A stretch of DNA of 64,000 nt from Caulochytrium protostelioides (lineage: Eukaryota; Chytridiomycota; Caulochytriomycetes; Caulochytriales; Caulochytriaceae). A program made the position numbers and the translations under genes. Of this stretch, positions 42,665-52,627 are shown piece by piece. A model generated the notes under the pieces. That model saw nothing but the letters and a program-made list of their open reading frames with translations. It had not been told where the DNA came from and did no database searches. The stretch is from assembly GCA_003615045.1 (NCBI GenBank), contig ML014146.1, positions 1,070 through 65,069 on the forward strand, in the 5' to 3' direction. How positions within the stretch are numbered: position 1 is the stretch's first letter; each line of letters opens with the position of its first letter.

Positions 42665-44327
42665 GGCGGCCGTCGGATGAGGTCCGTGAGCACGTCGGCG
42701 ATGTCATAGAAGCACGTATGGATGGAATATGGATGGGCGGCGGCGGGCGGCGGGCGGCAGCGCGAGCCACACGGCTGGTACCAGACGACGCCGCCGGTGC
42801 CCCGCCGGGCGTCGCCGGCTCGACGGGGCTCTCGACGGCGCCGCGCGCAGCGGGCGGAGAGGGACGATCGGCGCGGCAGCACGGGGTGCCGCGGGCGCGA
42901 CGAGGCGCCGGCGCGGTCGGGTCGGGTCGGGTCGCCTTGTCGGAGGCTGATCGCCGCGTATCGATTCAGCCGATCGCTGGAGCGTAGCGATTTCGAGGCC
43001 GCGCAGCTGCGTGCTACCGCATGACACTCTCGAGACTAAGAGAGCGAGCGCGGAGAAGGACGGGAGGAGTGGCGGAGCAGTGATGCGGGATCTCGAGCGG
43101 TGAGGTGTGTGGATCTCTCTGTCTCTAGCAGTCTCCATCAGTTTCAACGATGGGCCCCAGCGGATATCACCACCGGAGGCGATCGTCCCGGGCGGGGTAT
43201 ACGGGGTCGTTGTCTGTCGTGACGATTCAGCATCAAGCGGGACGCTGCCACGCTGTCGATCGTGGCCGTGGTCGTGCTCGCGGCGCGCGGCTGCGGTCGG
43301 CGGTGTTCTGGCGGGACGGCGTGCCTGATTCCCGAGGCCCGTTCGATCGAAGACAAAGAAGCCCCGTGGCGGCGGGTGATGTCGCGCACTCCAAGCCACG
43401 TGGTTCCTGCCAACATCGCACGCAGCCTGGCGATGGCCGCGGCCCAGGCGACGTGCCGATCCCTTTCCTGGAGCCTCCGGCGCACGCTTGATATAGCCCT
43501 TGATATAGTCCTGCGCGTGGTGCCGCGCCCGCGGGCCGAGGGCAGCCGGCGGCGGCGTCGCCCGGCCGTCCGAGCGGAGAATCGGGGGTGCCCGGTTCAT
43601 CCCGACCGGGCCTGACCGCGCCCCCTGGAGGCGCGATGTGGACTTCACCTCGCAAGGACGGCGTCTGTCTCCACCGTGTCCTCGCCGTGCTCTCGCTGGC
43701 ACCGGCACGCCGAAGACTAGCGGCCGCCTGGCCGACGACCAGCGGCTGGCGGCTCTCCTGGCCGCGAGGGTGCGAGGGCGACGCAAAGGAGGACCATAAA
43801 CCTCCGATGCGGTCGAGGCCCAGGATGAGGATTAGAAAAAGAGAATGCCCTTCCTCCTTCAGTGTCGCACGCGCGTGACGCCAGATAGTATTCAGCCATC
43901 CATCTGCCGACTGATGATGACACGATAGGCCCGTATCATCCCCGTGATCGGCCACGGATGCGACAATGTTGCCCACGTCAGTGGACATCGGCAAGGACCA
44001 CCAGATCAGCCAGATCCAGCCAGATCCAGCGAGATCCAGCCGGATCCGGCCAGGCTGGATCATCCCGGATGTCAGCCAGGATGTCATCTGGGAAAAGAGC
44101 CACGCATGCAAGATGTCGTGATGCCGATGTCTCTTTGTCCCACCGAGATGCCGCCTTCCCAGGCGCTGCCTGCATCAGTTGCGTCTTCCTTTCGACCTTC
44201 ATTCCACCCGTCAACGTCTTTGGCAACGCCTTCAAGGGTCAAGATCCATCGAACCAGTTCTATATACACGACACGAGCGAGAGAAAAAAACAAAAAGAAA
44301 GCCCCGCGCGCATCGGCCGCGTCCTAA
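42665..44327. other. 1.7-kb intergenic region
   Basis: Between synaptojanin and LSM6, both minus strand. Only low-complexity or short frames. A CCAGATC-type repeat occurs at about 44003-44055, and the right end becomes AT-richer toward LSM6. No gene recognised. Confidence 0.5.
44003..44055 (+). repeat. CCAGATC(AG/CAG) degenerate repeat
   Basis: About five imperfect copies of a 10-bp unit close to AGATCCAGCC, diverging toward the right. Confidence 0.8.
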
Positions 44328-45239
44328 TCAGGCTTTGGCAATATGGAGGACTAATCATGATCAACGTCATGATAGTAGGATGGTGGCACAATCACAAGAA
44401 AACAAAATAATAAATCCATCAAGCTTCGGTGAGTATTCCCAGAAAATGAATCCTCCTCACGCGCATCATGCGAGGCATGAGTGAAAAGCATCGTGGCCAA
44501 TTACCCGAATTGCCGCGGAAGAAGCAGTCGCCGAGAACGGTGGTCGACGTCTTGCCGATCTCCTCGGTGTCTGCCAAGGCAATGTTCTAGTAACCATTCA
44601 TTTGAGAGCCCGTATTCATCACATCATTCAGACGACAAGCAAGACGGGTGAGTCAACCAGCTTGGCCAGTCCCCTTCCAATCAAGGTTCGACTCGGGACG
44701 AGTGAGAGGGACGCTACCATGAAGCCATCAAGCGATGCGAGGTGACCTATCGAGATCCATTGACCCAACAACGACGATGGAAACATGACCGGACGTTCAA
44801 GCACGTTCAAGCACGGTCAGATACGACAATGAACAGCAAACATCAACTAAGTTAGTCAAGCGGCCCCGGACATAGTGAACTCGTCTCAGCAACGGATCCG
44901 CCGGATCCCCTGTCGAAGCGAGAGTGCTGCACTATGCACCGTGCTATGCCATAGCGCACCAGGAGAACAAGCAGCAGAAGCATCATGGGCGCTGCCGATC
45001 ACGACGGCGTCCGCACAGCGGTTCGCTTGCACCCGCGGTCGGTCTGCCCAGCACATCCGCTGTCAGCGGCGATCGCAAGGAGGCTTACCGCGATACTGCG
45101 CGCCCGAGGACAGCTTGACCACGACGGTCTGGCCGACAATCGCCTTCAGGAAATCCTCCGGCTTGGTCGTCACGCGGGCCTCGGTGGCGGGCGCGGGCGC
45201 CGCGGCGTCGGCGCTCGACGGGGCGTTCGCGTCGCTCAT
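44328..45239 (-). CDS. LSM6: U6 snRNA-associated Sm-like protein LSm6
   Basis: Subunit of the Lsm2-8 ring on U6 snRNA and of the cytoplasmic Lsm1-7 ring that promotes decapping. It is hidden in four small exons on the minus strand: 45089-45239, 44718-44746 (29 bases), 44505-44586 and 44328-44350 (23 bases); introns 342, 131 and 154 bp. The phases join to give 94 residues. Exon 1 has a disordered leader then PEDFLKAIVGQTVVVKLSSG (Sm1 motif start). Exon 2 supplies GHLASLDGFM, exon 3 NIALADTEEI and GDCFFRGNS, exon 4 VLHIAKA. This reproduces the LSm6 path SGVDYRGVLACLDGYMNIAL and RGNNVLYI. The Sm1 Cys of LACLD is Ser here. Donors are GTAAGC, GTAGCG and GTAATT; all acceptors end in TAG. Confidence 0.88.
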
Positions 45240-46067
45240 CGCGCGTCAGAAGCCGATGGATGCCGCGCCGGAAGGAGGCGAGAGGGGCGAGGCAGGTATG
45301 GACGGCGCGACGGGAACAAGGCAGGGAGTGATCTGGGGCTGAGCGCGATGCACTGCGATGCGATGCGGTGGCGGCACATCGAAGCATGCGGCGCTTGCGA
45401 AGGACCACGCGGCGTCGGCGGCAGCAGCGCCGATGCATGACGCGGGGCGGGACCGCCGAAGCAGTCACAAGCTGCACGCGGCGGCGCCCACGTGCGTCTT
45501 TTGCCGTTGGTCTGGGCGTTGCTCGACGCGATACGAGTGTATCGCCCGTGAGCGCGGCGGCGGCGAGGTTTTTGTGGCGTCGGGGGCCTGGCGGGCTTCG
45601 GCGGCGGCGGCACCGTGGCGCGGTCGCTGGGCGCCCGGACCCTCGGGCGGCCAGCGCTGTTGTCGGTGCGGATGCTTGGCCGAGACGGCTTCTCAGCCTG
45701 AAGACCCTTGCTCGGCAAAATCAAGAAAAATGAGAAAAGCACACTCGAGCATGAATGAAGCCGCGACGCGCCGCTCTCGGGAGTGCGGAGCCGTAGCGCG
45801 GCCAGGGTCCATCAAGTGAAACATCAGTTGAGTCACGTGCACGTCAGGGGCTGATAGACGTCGATTCGCCGATACGGGGCGAACCATCCCCCCAACGAGA
45901 ACTAGAACCACAGCGTTCATTGCTGTCCGAGACGTCTCCAGAGCGCTTGCCAGCGATACGGGAGAGGCCGCGAGCACGTCGCGCACGGCTATCGCCCGTC
46001 CTTGTGTCGCCGCGCCGGCGTTTGCCGAGCTCTCTCGTTTCCTCCGCCGCCGCTTATACGTTTTGCG
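45240..46067. other. Divergent promoter region LSM6/TRP4
   Basis: About 830 bp between two divergent genes, with low-complexity frames only. No domain recognised on either strand. Confidence 0.5.
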
Positions 46068-47267
46068 ATGGATACCTCGATTCTGAAGGCCGCCGTGCGC
46101 GGCGCCCTCACCGGCGAGCAGATGGCCGCCGCGCTGGATGCGATCCTCGCCGACATCGCGACGCCGGTCCAGGTCGCGGCGCTCCTCACTGCTCTCAAAT
46201 GCACGGGCCAGGAGCTGGACCCCGCCATCCTCGGCGCGGCCTCCTCGGTCTTTCTCCGCGAAGCGCGACTCATCCCGCGGTCGCCAACGTCAGCGGCTGC
46301 CAGCACGGCATCTGTCCCCGCAGCGGCACCGGCATCGGTCCCGGCATCCGCACCCGCATCATCATCGACAGCATCCACAACGGCGTCAGGATGGCCATTA
46401 CCTGTGAGCGCCGATCACGAGCTCTGGCTCGACATTGTCGGCACCGGCGGAGACGGCCACAATACCTTCAACGTCTCGACCGCGTCGTCGATTCTTGTCG
46501 CGGGTGCCGGGTGCAAAGTGGCGAAGCACGGCAACCGCTCGGCGTCGTCGATGTCCGGCTCGGCCGACGTCCTCGAGGCTCTTGGGTGCCGCCTTGCCGC
46601 GCTGACGCCCGCAGACGTGGCGCCGTGCCTCGCGCAGTCCAACTTCTGCTTCCTGTACGCGCCGACCTACCACCCGGCGATGGGCAAGGTCGCCGCCGTC
46701 CGCTCGCAGCTCGGCTTCCGCAACCTCTTCAACTGGCTCGGGCCCCTGCTCAACCCCGCCCGCCCGGGCGCGATGGTCGTCGGCGTCAGCGACCCGGCCA
46801 TCGCGCCGGCCTATGTCGCGACCCTGCAGCGCCTCGGCCTGCGCCGCGGCTGGGTCGTGTACGGCGAGCCCGCCCGCCCGGGCACCGCGGGCATGGACGA
46901 GATCTCGCCCTTCGGCCCAACCCGCGTCTGGGAGTTCGTGGACGCCGTCTCGCCGCCCCGCGAGCGCGTCGTGACGCCGGCGGACTTCGGCATCACGGCG
47001 CACTACACGCTCGCCGACGTGACGGGCGGGGATCCCGCCGCCAACGCCGCCACCATGCGCGCACTGCTCGCCGGCCAGCTCACGGGCGCCGTGCTCGATT
47101 TCGTGCTCATGAACGCGGGCGCGCTGCTCCACGTCGGCGGCCGCGCCGCGACCCTGGCTGAGGGCTACGCGCTCGCCAAGCACGCGATCGACTCGGGCGC
47201 CGCCGCGGCCCAGCTCGATGCCTTCCGCGCCTTCAGCGCTGCCCTGCCGTCGGCCTCGTTTGTCTAA
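46068..47267 (+). CDS. TRP4: Anthranilate phosphoribosyltransferase
   Basis: Second step of tryptophan synthesis: transfers the phosphoribosyl group of PRPP to anthranilate. Found here as a stand-alone enzyme, as in fungi. Intronless, 399 residues (MDTSILKAAVRGALTGEQM start in TTGCGATG context). The N-terminal helical domain ends in LLTALKCTGQEL. The PRPP-binding loop is DIVGTGGDGHNTFNVSTASS, followed by KHGNRSASSMSGSADVLEAL, the anthranilate site FLYAPTYHPAMGKVAAVR, and FNWLGPLLNPARPGAMVVGV. A roughly 45-residue Ala/Ser/Pro-rich insert separates the N-terminal domain from the PRPP loop, where relatives have about ten residues; the frame stays open through it, so it is probably translated. 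Confidence 0.95.
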   Translation: MDTSILKAAVRGALTGEQMAAALDAILADIATPVQVAALLTALKCTGQELDPAILGAASSVFLREARLIPRSPTSAAASTASVPAAAPASVPASAPASSSTASTTASGWPLPVSADHELWLDIVGTGGDGHNTFNVSTASSILVAGAGCKVAKHGNRSASSMSGSADVLEALGCRLAALTPADVAPCLAQSNFCFLYAPTYHPAMGKVAAVRSQLGFRNLFNWLGPLLNPARPGAMVVGVSDPAIAPAYVATLQRLGLRRGWVVYGEPARPGTAGMDEISPFGPTRVWEFVDAVSPPRERVVTPADFGITAHYTLADVTGGDPAANAATMRALLAGQLTGAVLDFVLMNAGALLHVGGRAATLAEGYALAKHAIDSGAAAAQLDAFRAFSAALPSASFV

Positions 47268-47411
47268 AGCGCCTCGACTGAGTCTGCCTTTACTGCCTGA
47301 CTGAGTCTGCATCCTCTTACGATGGACGGCGGCAAGCGCCATAGGGTGGAACCTGTTGGACGGTGTATTAATTTAATGACGATTGAATCCAGCGATCGCC
47401 GACTGCATGGC

Positions 47412-48070
47412 TTAGTGGCGCATGACTTTGTGGACGACGATATGGATGGCCGAGTTGATGCGCGAAGTGACGGTGGGGTCGGCGTCTAACGCGGCCCAGG
47501 TCGGCTCGTGCTCGCCGTACAGGGTCACTGAGTCGGTGGTCACCGCGAGCGTGACCGACTGCGGGTAGTGCCGCTGGACCCAGAGCCCGAGGTCGACGGC
47601 GCGCGGCAGCGCCGCGCCCAGGCCGTGAATCGTGAACGCCGCCGCAGGGCTCTCGTAGAGCTGCTTCGCACGCAGCTGCAGCGCGCGCTGGTTCGACTTC
47701 GTGCGCACATAGATATCCGTCTCGGTGATCGCCGCATGCACCGCGGGGCGCTTCACATACGTGCCGGGCGGACCTGGAGGAGCAAGAATATGAAGGAGGT
47801 CGGGTGCATAAGAATCGCATGAGTAACGTTACGGCATGGCCACGTAAATCATGAAAGGCACGGATCGGGAAGGACCCTGGAGTGGCCATCGAGAGCGGCG
47901 CGGAACTTACGGGCAGGTCTCCTTTTGGCCTTGGCCGATGGAGTGCGGGATGAGGTCCGGGACGGCGGCTGAGAAGGAGAGGCGGTCGGCGGCACGGCGG
48001 TCGCGGCGGCCGGCGCCGAGGCCGAGGTCGGCGACACGGCCGAGGTCGGCGCCGAAGTCGACGCCGTCAT
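47412..48070 (-). CDS. POP7: RNase P/MRP subunit Pop7/Rpp20
   Basis: Alba-fold protein subunit of RNase P (tRNA 5' processing) and RNase MRP (rRNA processing), normally paired with Pop6/Rpp25. Exon 1 is 47911-48070 (a Ser/Thr/Pro-rich leader ending SAKAKRRPA); a 137-bp intron with GTAAGT donor and CCAG acceptor follows; exon 2 is 47412-47773. Total 173 residues. The joined segment reads RPPGTYVKRPAVHAAITETD, then IYVRTKSNQRALQLRAKQLY and FTIHGLGAALPRAVDLGLWV, the Alba signature of Rpp20 (ITETDIYVRTKSNFK, IHGLG). The leader is longer than in yeast. It converges on TRP4 with 144 bp between stops. Confidence 0.88.
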
Positions 48071-48676
48071 GAGTCGGGTATCAACGACGTTGTGCAATGC
48101 TCGAGATCAGGCGGATGGTGCTTCGCTCGGAGCGGTGGTTAACCGATGGGCGTATGGCATCGGCACCGATGTGGCGAGGTTATGCAGCCAAGGGTTGATT
48201 TGCGTCGTTTTCGGACAAAGCGGAGTTTCACCCATAGAGTGTTTCCCGTAATCAATGCCGTCTATGTTCTGCACCGAGATGACATCAGCTGTGACTTTGT
48301 TGCATTATTTGCGGATGCTTGAAGGGATCGCCGCGCTTCCAGCACGTGGCTCGCAAGGCTGTTGCGAGAGTGGTGCTGACAAGGGTGTGCGGCAGCCCAT
48401 CGGGTGGATGTGTGACCTCCCTCGGGTGGAGTGCGAACCCCGCCCCTTGAGGACAGGGCCCCCGCTTCAGTCGTCGCCCTCCCTTTTTTTCAATTCGTTG
48501 TCCTACGCCGTAGAATCTAGGACTCCCAGGAACCCACAAAAAAGCTCCCCAGAAGAGCCGAGGCCACGGGACCAACAAGCAAGTCGGTAAAGACAGATAA
48601 CTTAAATTGAATAACGAACACGAGAGACACACGAAGCATTCTTCTCTCTACGCAGCACAAGCGTCAACAAGCGGCT
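48071..48676. other. Intergenic POP7-NOB1 region
   Basis: About 600 bp holding the POP7 promoter and NOB1 3' end, both minus strand. A 111-codon plus-strand frame at 48255-48590 has no recognisable domain and was not accepted. The T-run at about 48483-48490 may relate to NOB1 3' processing. Confidence 0.45.
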
Positions 48677-50233
48677 CTAGCACTTGCGACGGCGCGCCAC
48701 GTTGGGGTTGCGACGGCCGTGGCCGATGACTACGCCAGAGCCCGTCGACTTCTTGTCCATAAAGATGAACTCGGACTCAAAAAGATCAGCGTCCTGGCGG
48801 GCTTTGCGCTGCTGGCGTTGCGCCGATGTCTTGGCCCGGCGGTACTCCTTCTGGTCGGCCTGCAGGATGATCTTGTCGCCGTGCTGGTTCTGCAGATTGT
48901 CCGGGATCGCGTAGATGGTACCGCGGAGGTTGTACTTGTAGTTCTTCTTGAGGAAGACGCGCATCTGGCCGTCAGCGTCGACGCGGGCCGTGACGCGGCC
49001 GAGCGTGGCGCCGCCGCACGCGGGACAGAAGTCGAGCGTGGGCTTTGTGTAGATCTTGAAGCACGCGTGGCAGCGCAGCACCGTCGTGCGCACCTGCTGG
49101 ATGCGCAGGCCGTCCAGCGACATCAGGTCGAGGCCCATCTGCAGCAGCACGTTCTGCATCGCGAAATCCGACGTCACGCACGCGACCGGAATCTCCTGCA
49201 CCTCGGGCGCCACCGCATCGTCGTCCTTCAGGATGTTGCCCGAGTCGCGTGCGCGGTGGCGGTGCAAGTTCTCGGACGTAATCCACTCGCCGTCCGAGTC
49301 GTCGTCGTCGTCGTTCACGGCCTCCGGCGCTTCGGATGGCAGGTCTGTCTGGGCCACGGGCACCAGGACATCTTCCGCCGCGTCATCGTCGTCGTCGTTC
49401 TCTGCGTCAATCTCGGCTTCGGCTTCTGTCTCGTAGACAGCTGCATTCTGGGATAGCGAGGCGGGTGCATCGTGCGATGCGGCGGCCGCATCGGCCAATG
49501 TCAGCGATTCCGTCTGTGCGGTCACGGCCTCCACAGCCTCAGCGGACGCGTCCGTAGAGGTCGCAGCAGGCGCAGCTGCAGCAGGCGCAGCTGCAGCAGG
49601 CGCAGCTGCAGCAGGCGCAGCTGCAGCAGGCGCGGGCGCAGACACCGGGTCTTCGGGCCAGTCGCCGATAATCTCGACGGCGCCCTTCTTCTTGCGGCGG
49701 TGGCGCGGCTTGTAGGCCGGGCGCGTGTCGCCGAAGCTGGGCACGGCGTTGGGGGCCGCGGCGCCCTTGGGCCCGCTGCCACCAAGCTGCACGTGGCGCG
49801 GCGCGGGGGTCGTACGCAGGTGCGCCGCCGATCCGCCGTGCGCCGCGACGCTCAGGTCGTACGTGAGCGCCAGCACGCGCAGGTCGGTCCGCGACAGGGC
49901 GGCCAGGTCTCCGGTCAGCTTGGCGAAGTGGGTGACGGCGGCCATGCCGAGCGGCGTCGGCTCGACAACATCGATCTCAATCGTCGTGCGGGCCAGCATC
50001 TCACGCGCGCGGCGGTCGCGCACCTCGCGCAGCACTTCGGGCAGCGTGACATGGCGCGTCGCGATGGCTTGCAGCTGCTGGCCCTGGATGAGCGGCGCGG
50101 CGTCCAGCACGACGGTGTGCACCTTGTCGTTGCGGCCAATGACGGTCGCGGGCGGCAAGAGCGCCGTCGGGGCTGCCGCCGCCGAAGAGCCGACCACGGC
50201 AGGCGCCGCAGCCGCAGTGCTGGCGCTAGGCAT
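48677..50233 (-). CDS. NOB1: 20S-pre-rRNA endonuclease Nob1
   Basis: PIN-domain endonuclease that cuts site D to mature the 3' end of 18S rRNA in cytoplasmic pre-40S particles. Intronless, 518 residues. The PIN domain follows an Ala-rich leader: VVLDAAPLI (first catalytic Asp), EVLREVRDRRARE (conserved Glu), RTDLRVLALTYDL (acidic site). A long disordered insert carries PRHRRKKKGAVEIIGDW and five near-identical Ala/Pro repeats. The C-terminal zinc ribbon uses two Cys pairs: RCHACFKIYTKPTLDFCPAC. After it come VDADGQMRVFLKKNYKYNLR, FMDKKSTGSGVVIGHGRRNP and a basic end (NVARRRKC). The start at 50233 was chosen as the first ATG before the PIN domain with a plausible context. Confidence 0.95.
   Translation of the reverse strand: MPSASTAAAAPAVVGSSAAAAPTALLPPATVIGRNDKVHTVVLDAAPLIQGQQLQAIATRHVTLPEVLREVRDRRAREMLARTTIEIDVVEPTPLGMAAVTHFAKLTGDLAALSRTDLRVLALTYDLSVAAHGGSAAHLRTTPAPRHVQLGGSGPKGAAAPNAVPSFGDTRPAYKPRHRRKKKGAVEIIGDWPEDPVSAPAPAAAAPAAAAPAAAAPAAAAPAATSTDASAEAVEAVTAQTESLTLADAAAASHDAPASLSQNAAVYETEAEAEIDAENDDDDDAAEDVLVPVAQTDLPSEAPEAVNDDDDDSDGEWITSENLHRHRARDSGNILKDDDAVAPEVQEIPVACVTSDFAMQNVLLQMGLDLMSLDGLRIQQVRTTVLRCHACFKIYTKPTLDFCPACGGATLGRVTARVDADGQMRVFLKKNYKYNLRGTIYAIPDNLQNQHGDKIILQADQKEYRRAKTSAQRQQRKARQDADLFESEFIFMDKKSTGSGVVIGHGRRNPNVARRRKC
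49566..49632 (-). repeat. 15-bp in-frame repeat in NOB1
   Basis: About 4.5 copies of GCAGGCGCAGCTGCA, which on the coding strand gives tandem AAAAP pentapeptides in the disordered linker between PIN domain and zinc ribbon. The copies are identical, so recent expansion. Confidence 0.93.
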
Positions 50234-50592
50234 GGCGAGGGCGAGGGCGACGATCAGATATCGGGAGACAGTGAGAAAATCGACAGCCGATTCCAATCAG
50301 CAATCGGCGACGGTAGCGGCGAACGGGGGGAACGGTGGAGCGGGCACACCGAGCGGAGTTTGGTGGATCAGCGTCCCGACGACGATGCCGAGAAAAGGGA
50401 GACGTGATGAACGAGACTTTCTGAGTCTCTCGAAACAGTCAAGGCATCAAGTGTGGCCGAGCAGTGGCGATGACGTCTGGGTTTGAAGGCCGCTCGTTGT
50501 CTCCTGAACGAACGCGCGCGATGTCGCCGACGGTCGTGCGGCAGCGCCACACCCGAGTGTTCGTTGAGCGTTGGGCCGCTGCCGTTGGTCGG
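50234..50592. other. NOB1 upstream region
   Basis: About 360 bp of 5' flank of NOB1 up to the tail of relic E. Nothing coding recognised. Confidence 0.5.
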
Positions 50593-51760
50593 TCAGCCGG
50601 GTTCAAGCCGGCGGGGGCCGCGGCCGTGGCCTCGGCTTAGCCGATGGGGGAAAGTCCGCTTTGCTCTTGAGCGACGGGGACGGGGACCCTCACCACATGC
50701 GAGAGGGGCCGGCCCCGACACTCCGTAACCCAGAGACCGCCCAACAGAAGGAAAGGACCGGAACGTGCGGACCGGGCTGCCGGTTGACGCTGCAGGCGCG
50801 GTTTGAGGAACGCTCGTCCAGGACGCGCGAGAGATCGGCATCTTCTTCGGTTGGGCACCCGCACGCGACTTACGTACCGGATTGACCCGCGTCGGCGCCG
50901 TCGAGCAAGCGGTTACTCCAGTCCTGCGCACCAGGTTGACGGCCGTCGGCGCGGTCGATTGGGCACCCCCGCGAGCATTGCGGGACGGGTTGACCCGCGT
51001 TGGCGCCGTCGAGTGAGCGCTCGTCCGGGTATTTCCGGCCGGGTTGGCGGCCACAGACGCGGTTTGGGGAACGCTTGTCCGGGACGTGCGAGCGGTCCGC
51101 ACCTGCGTCGGGTCCCGGGCTTTCACCTTGGTCAGGATCGCGTTCATCTCAGCATGCCCCTGGGTCGTCCGGAACTCGTCGACCAGGACCGTGCGGAGGC
51201 GCTGAGCGCACGGCTGGTACGCGCCAGCAGTTGGAACCGAGATCTCGCCTTTGCCGCCGGGAGCAAACTTGGAGGCCCCATAAGCGACCATAAGCGATCA
51301 TTCCCGATGCAGTACTGATCCAAGCTCGCACGAGGCGGGGCAAGGTGTCCTTCCATTTCAGCCAGCAACTCGGCGCTTGTTTGTCCACCACGATGCCCTG
51401 CACGTGGCAGTGCGCAGCCACCGCTTGCTTTATGAAGGGAGATCGCGTTACAGCGTTCAAGTCTCGGCGCGGCTTCCAGTCGCAGATGCGTGATAGCGCC
51501 CAGACAAGCTGCGGGTCCGTCAGGCCGCTGGCCGTCTGGAGGCCAACGCGCTGGACGCGCTGGTACTTCTTGACCCGCGTCTCGAAGCTGAGCTGGAAGT
51601 GATTGAACAGATTAGTCTTGTACTTAGTCGCGCCGGTAACGTAAATGTTGCTATCGCCGAGGTGGCGCTGCGTAGGCAGTCTGGCGGCCAGCAGCGGGTA
51701 GTCCTGATAGTAGTCGCACACGTCAGGGTCTGGCTTCCTGGCGCCCGCGTCGCCCAGCAT
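50593..51760 (-). mobile_element. TnpB/Fanzor-like relic E (internally deleted)
   Basis: Minus-strand relic made of two open frames. The first (from ATG 51760) has an N-terminal part with SNIYVTGATKYKTNLFNHFQ and LSFETRVKKYQRVQRV, the kind of helical start seen in Fanzor proteins. At about 51280-51300 it passes directly into the C-terminal arm VAYGASKFAPGGKGEISVPT, then CAQRLRTVLVDEFRTTQGH. The RuvC-I and W/Y blocks present in relics A and C are missing, so this is a deletion fusion. The second frame (50593-51291) stays open for 232 codons and continues into an 18-residue repeat instead of the usual zinc ribbon and RuvC-III. The DEFRT motif is intact. Not expected to be an active nuclease. 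Confidence 0.6.
50761..51075 (-). repeat. 54-bp degenerate tandem repeat (18-residue period)
   Basis: Four consecutive 54-bp units (51022-51075, 50968-51021, 50914-50967, 50860-50913), a shortened fifth and a sixth. In the open frame they read SVPQTASVAANPAGNTRT, SAHSTAPTRVNPSRNARG, GAQSTAPTAVNLVRRTGV and TACSTAPTRVNPVRKSRA. Frame and period are kept although the sequence has diverged, which suggests the array was once translated. Confidence 0.88.
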
Positions 51761-52627
51761 GAGCTGCTCATAGAGATTGTAGGGGCTGTGGGTGAGGGTT
51801 AATGAGGGGCAGGAAGGTTTGCAGAAGAGGGCTGCGAAATATGGGGGCTACGGGGTCTGCGATACGAGCCCGGAAGAGAGGCCCCCACTTTTCCGCAACC
51901 CATCCCCTTACCCAAAGGCCTACCCTGATGGCCTTACACGCACGTAGTCGAGCACCACCGTCGTCGGGTTGAATGACAGCTTCGAGTGGCTGTGGGAAGC
52001 CGGTGAATTACTTGGCCGATAGTGTGCTCCGTAACAGAACGGCATTGACAGGCACGGATGACTTCCATGTGCATTCCCTTGTTCAGCGGCGCTTGTTGTG
52101 CACTCTCTAGTTAGGCGGCGCCTCATTGGGCAGCATTGTTAGGGCGGTCCTTGATCGTGTATCCCATGCTGCACCCGCGGAGCGCCTTTCTCCGCGACAG
52201 ACGGTGTCGCGGAAAACCCGGCGACAGGCAGTCGAGGGAACCCCCGGTCACAGGCCGTCAACGGCATGAACCGCAGGGGTCGACCTCCGGAGATCCCTGC
52301 GCCGGCGTACAAGTATCGGCGGCCGGCGGTCGCTGGACGCTCAGGCTGCAGCCGCCCACAGGCGATTGAAGGATGTCGCTTGCCAGGGGCAAGCTCCTTC
52401 ACCTTGACTATCAACCTTCTCTCCACTCGCTCCATCTCATTCCATCAGTAGAATAACGGTTCTTTGCCACGCCACGTCGCCGTAATGGAAATACGATAAC
52501 ACGACGATTTAGCCACGAGTAGCTCCTCCTTCTCTGAACCACCCGGTCGGTCGCCTATTTGACGATCCCGTCAGGGCATCGCATACAAACGCAACTGCTT
52601 CCTTCTCCTGATCGGGTTCACTCCAAA
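51761..52627. other. Spacer in accessory island 2
   Basis: About 870 bp of mixed composition between relic E and the broken EsV-1-7-type gene. A minus-strand frame at 52139-52435 is unrecognised. No feature is supported. Confidence 0.4.

Noticed and set aside
44670-44700. tRNA B-box-like GGTTCGACTC
   Set aside because: No matching acceptor stem, A-box or anticodon arm at the right distance; it lies in an LSM6 intron.
48255-48590. 111-codon plus-strand frame
   Set aside because: No domain, antisense to the POP7/NOB1 direction, composition like the intergenic DNA.
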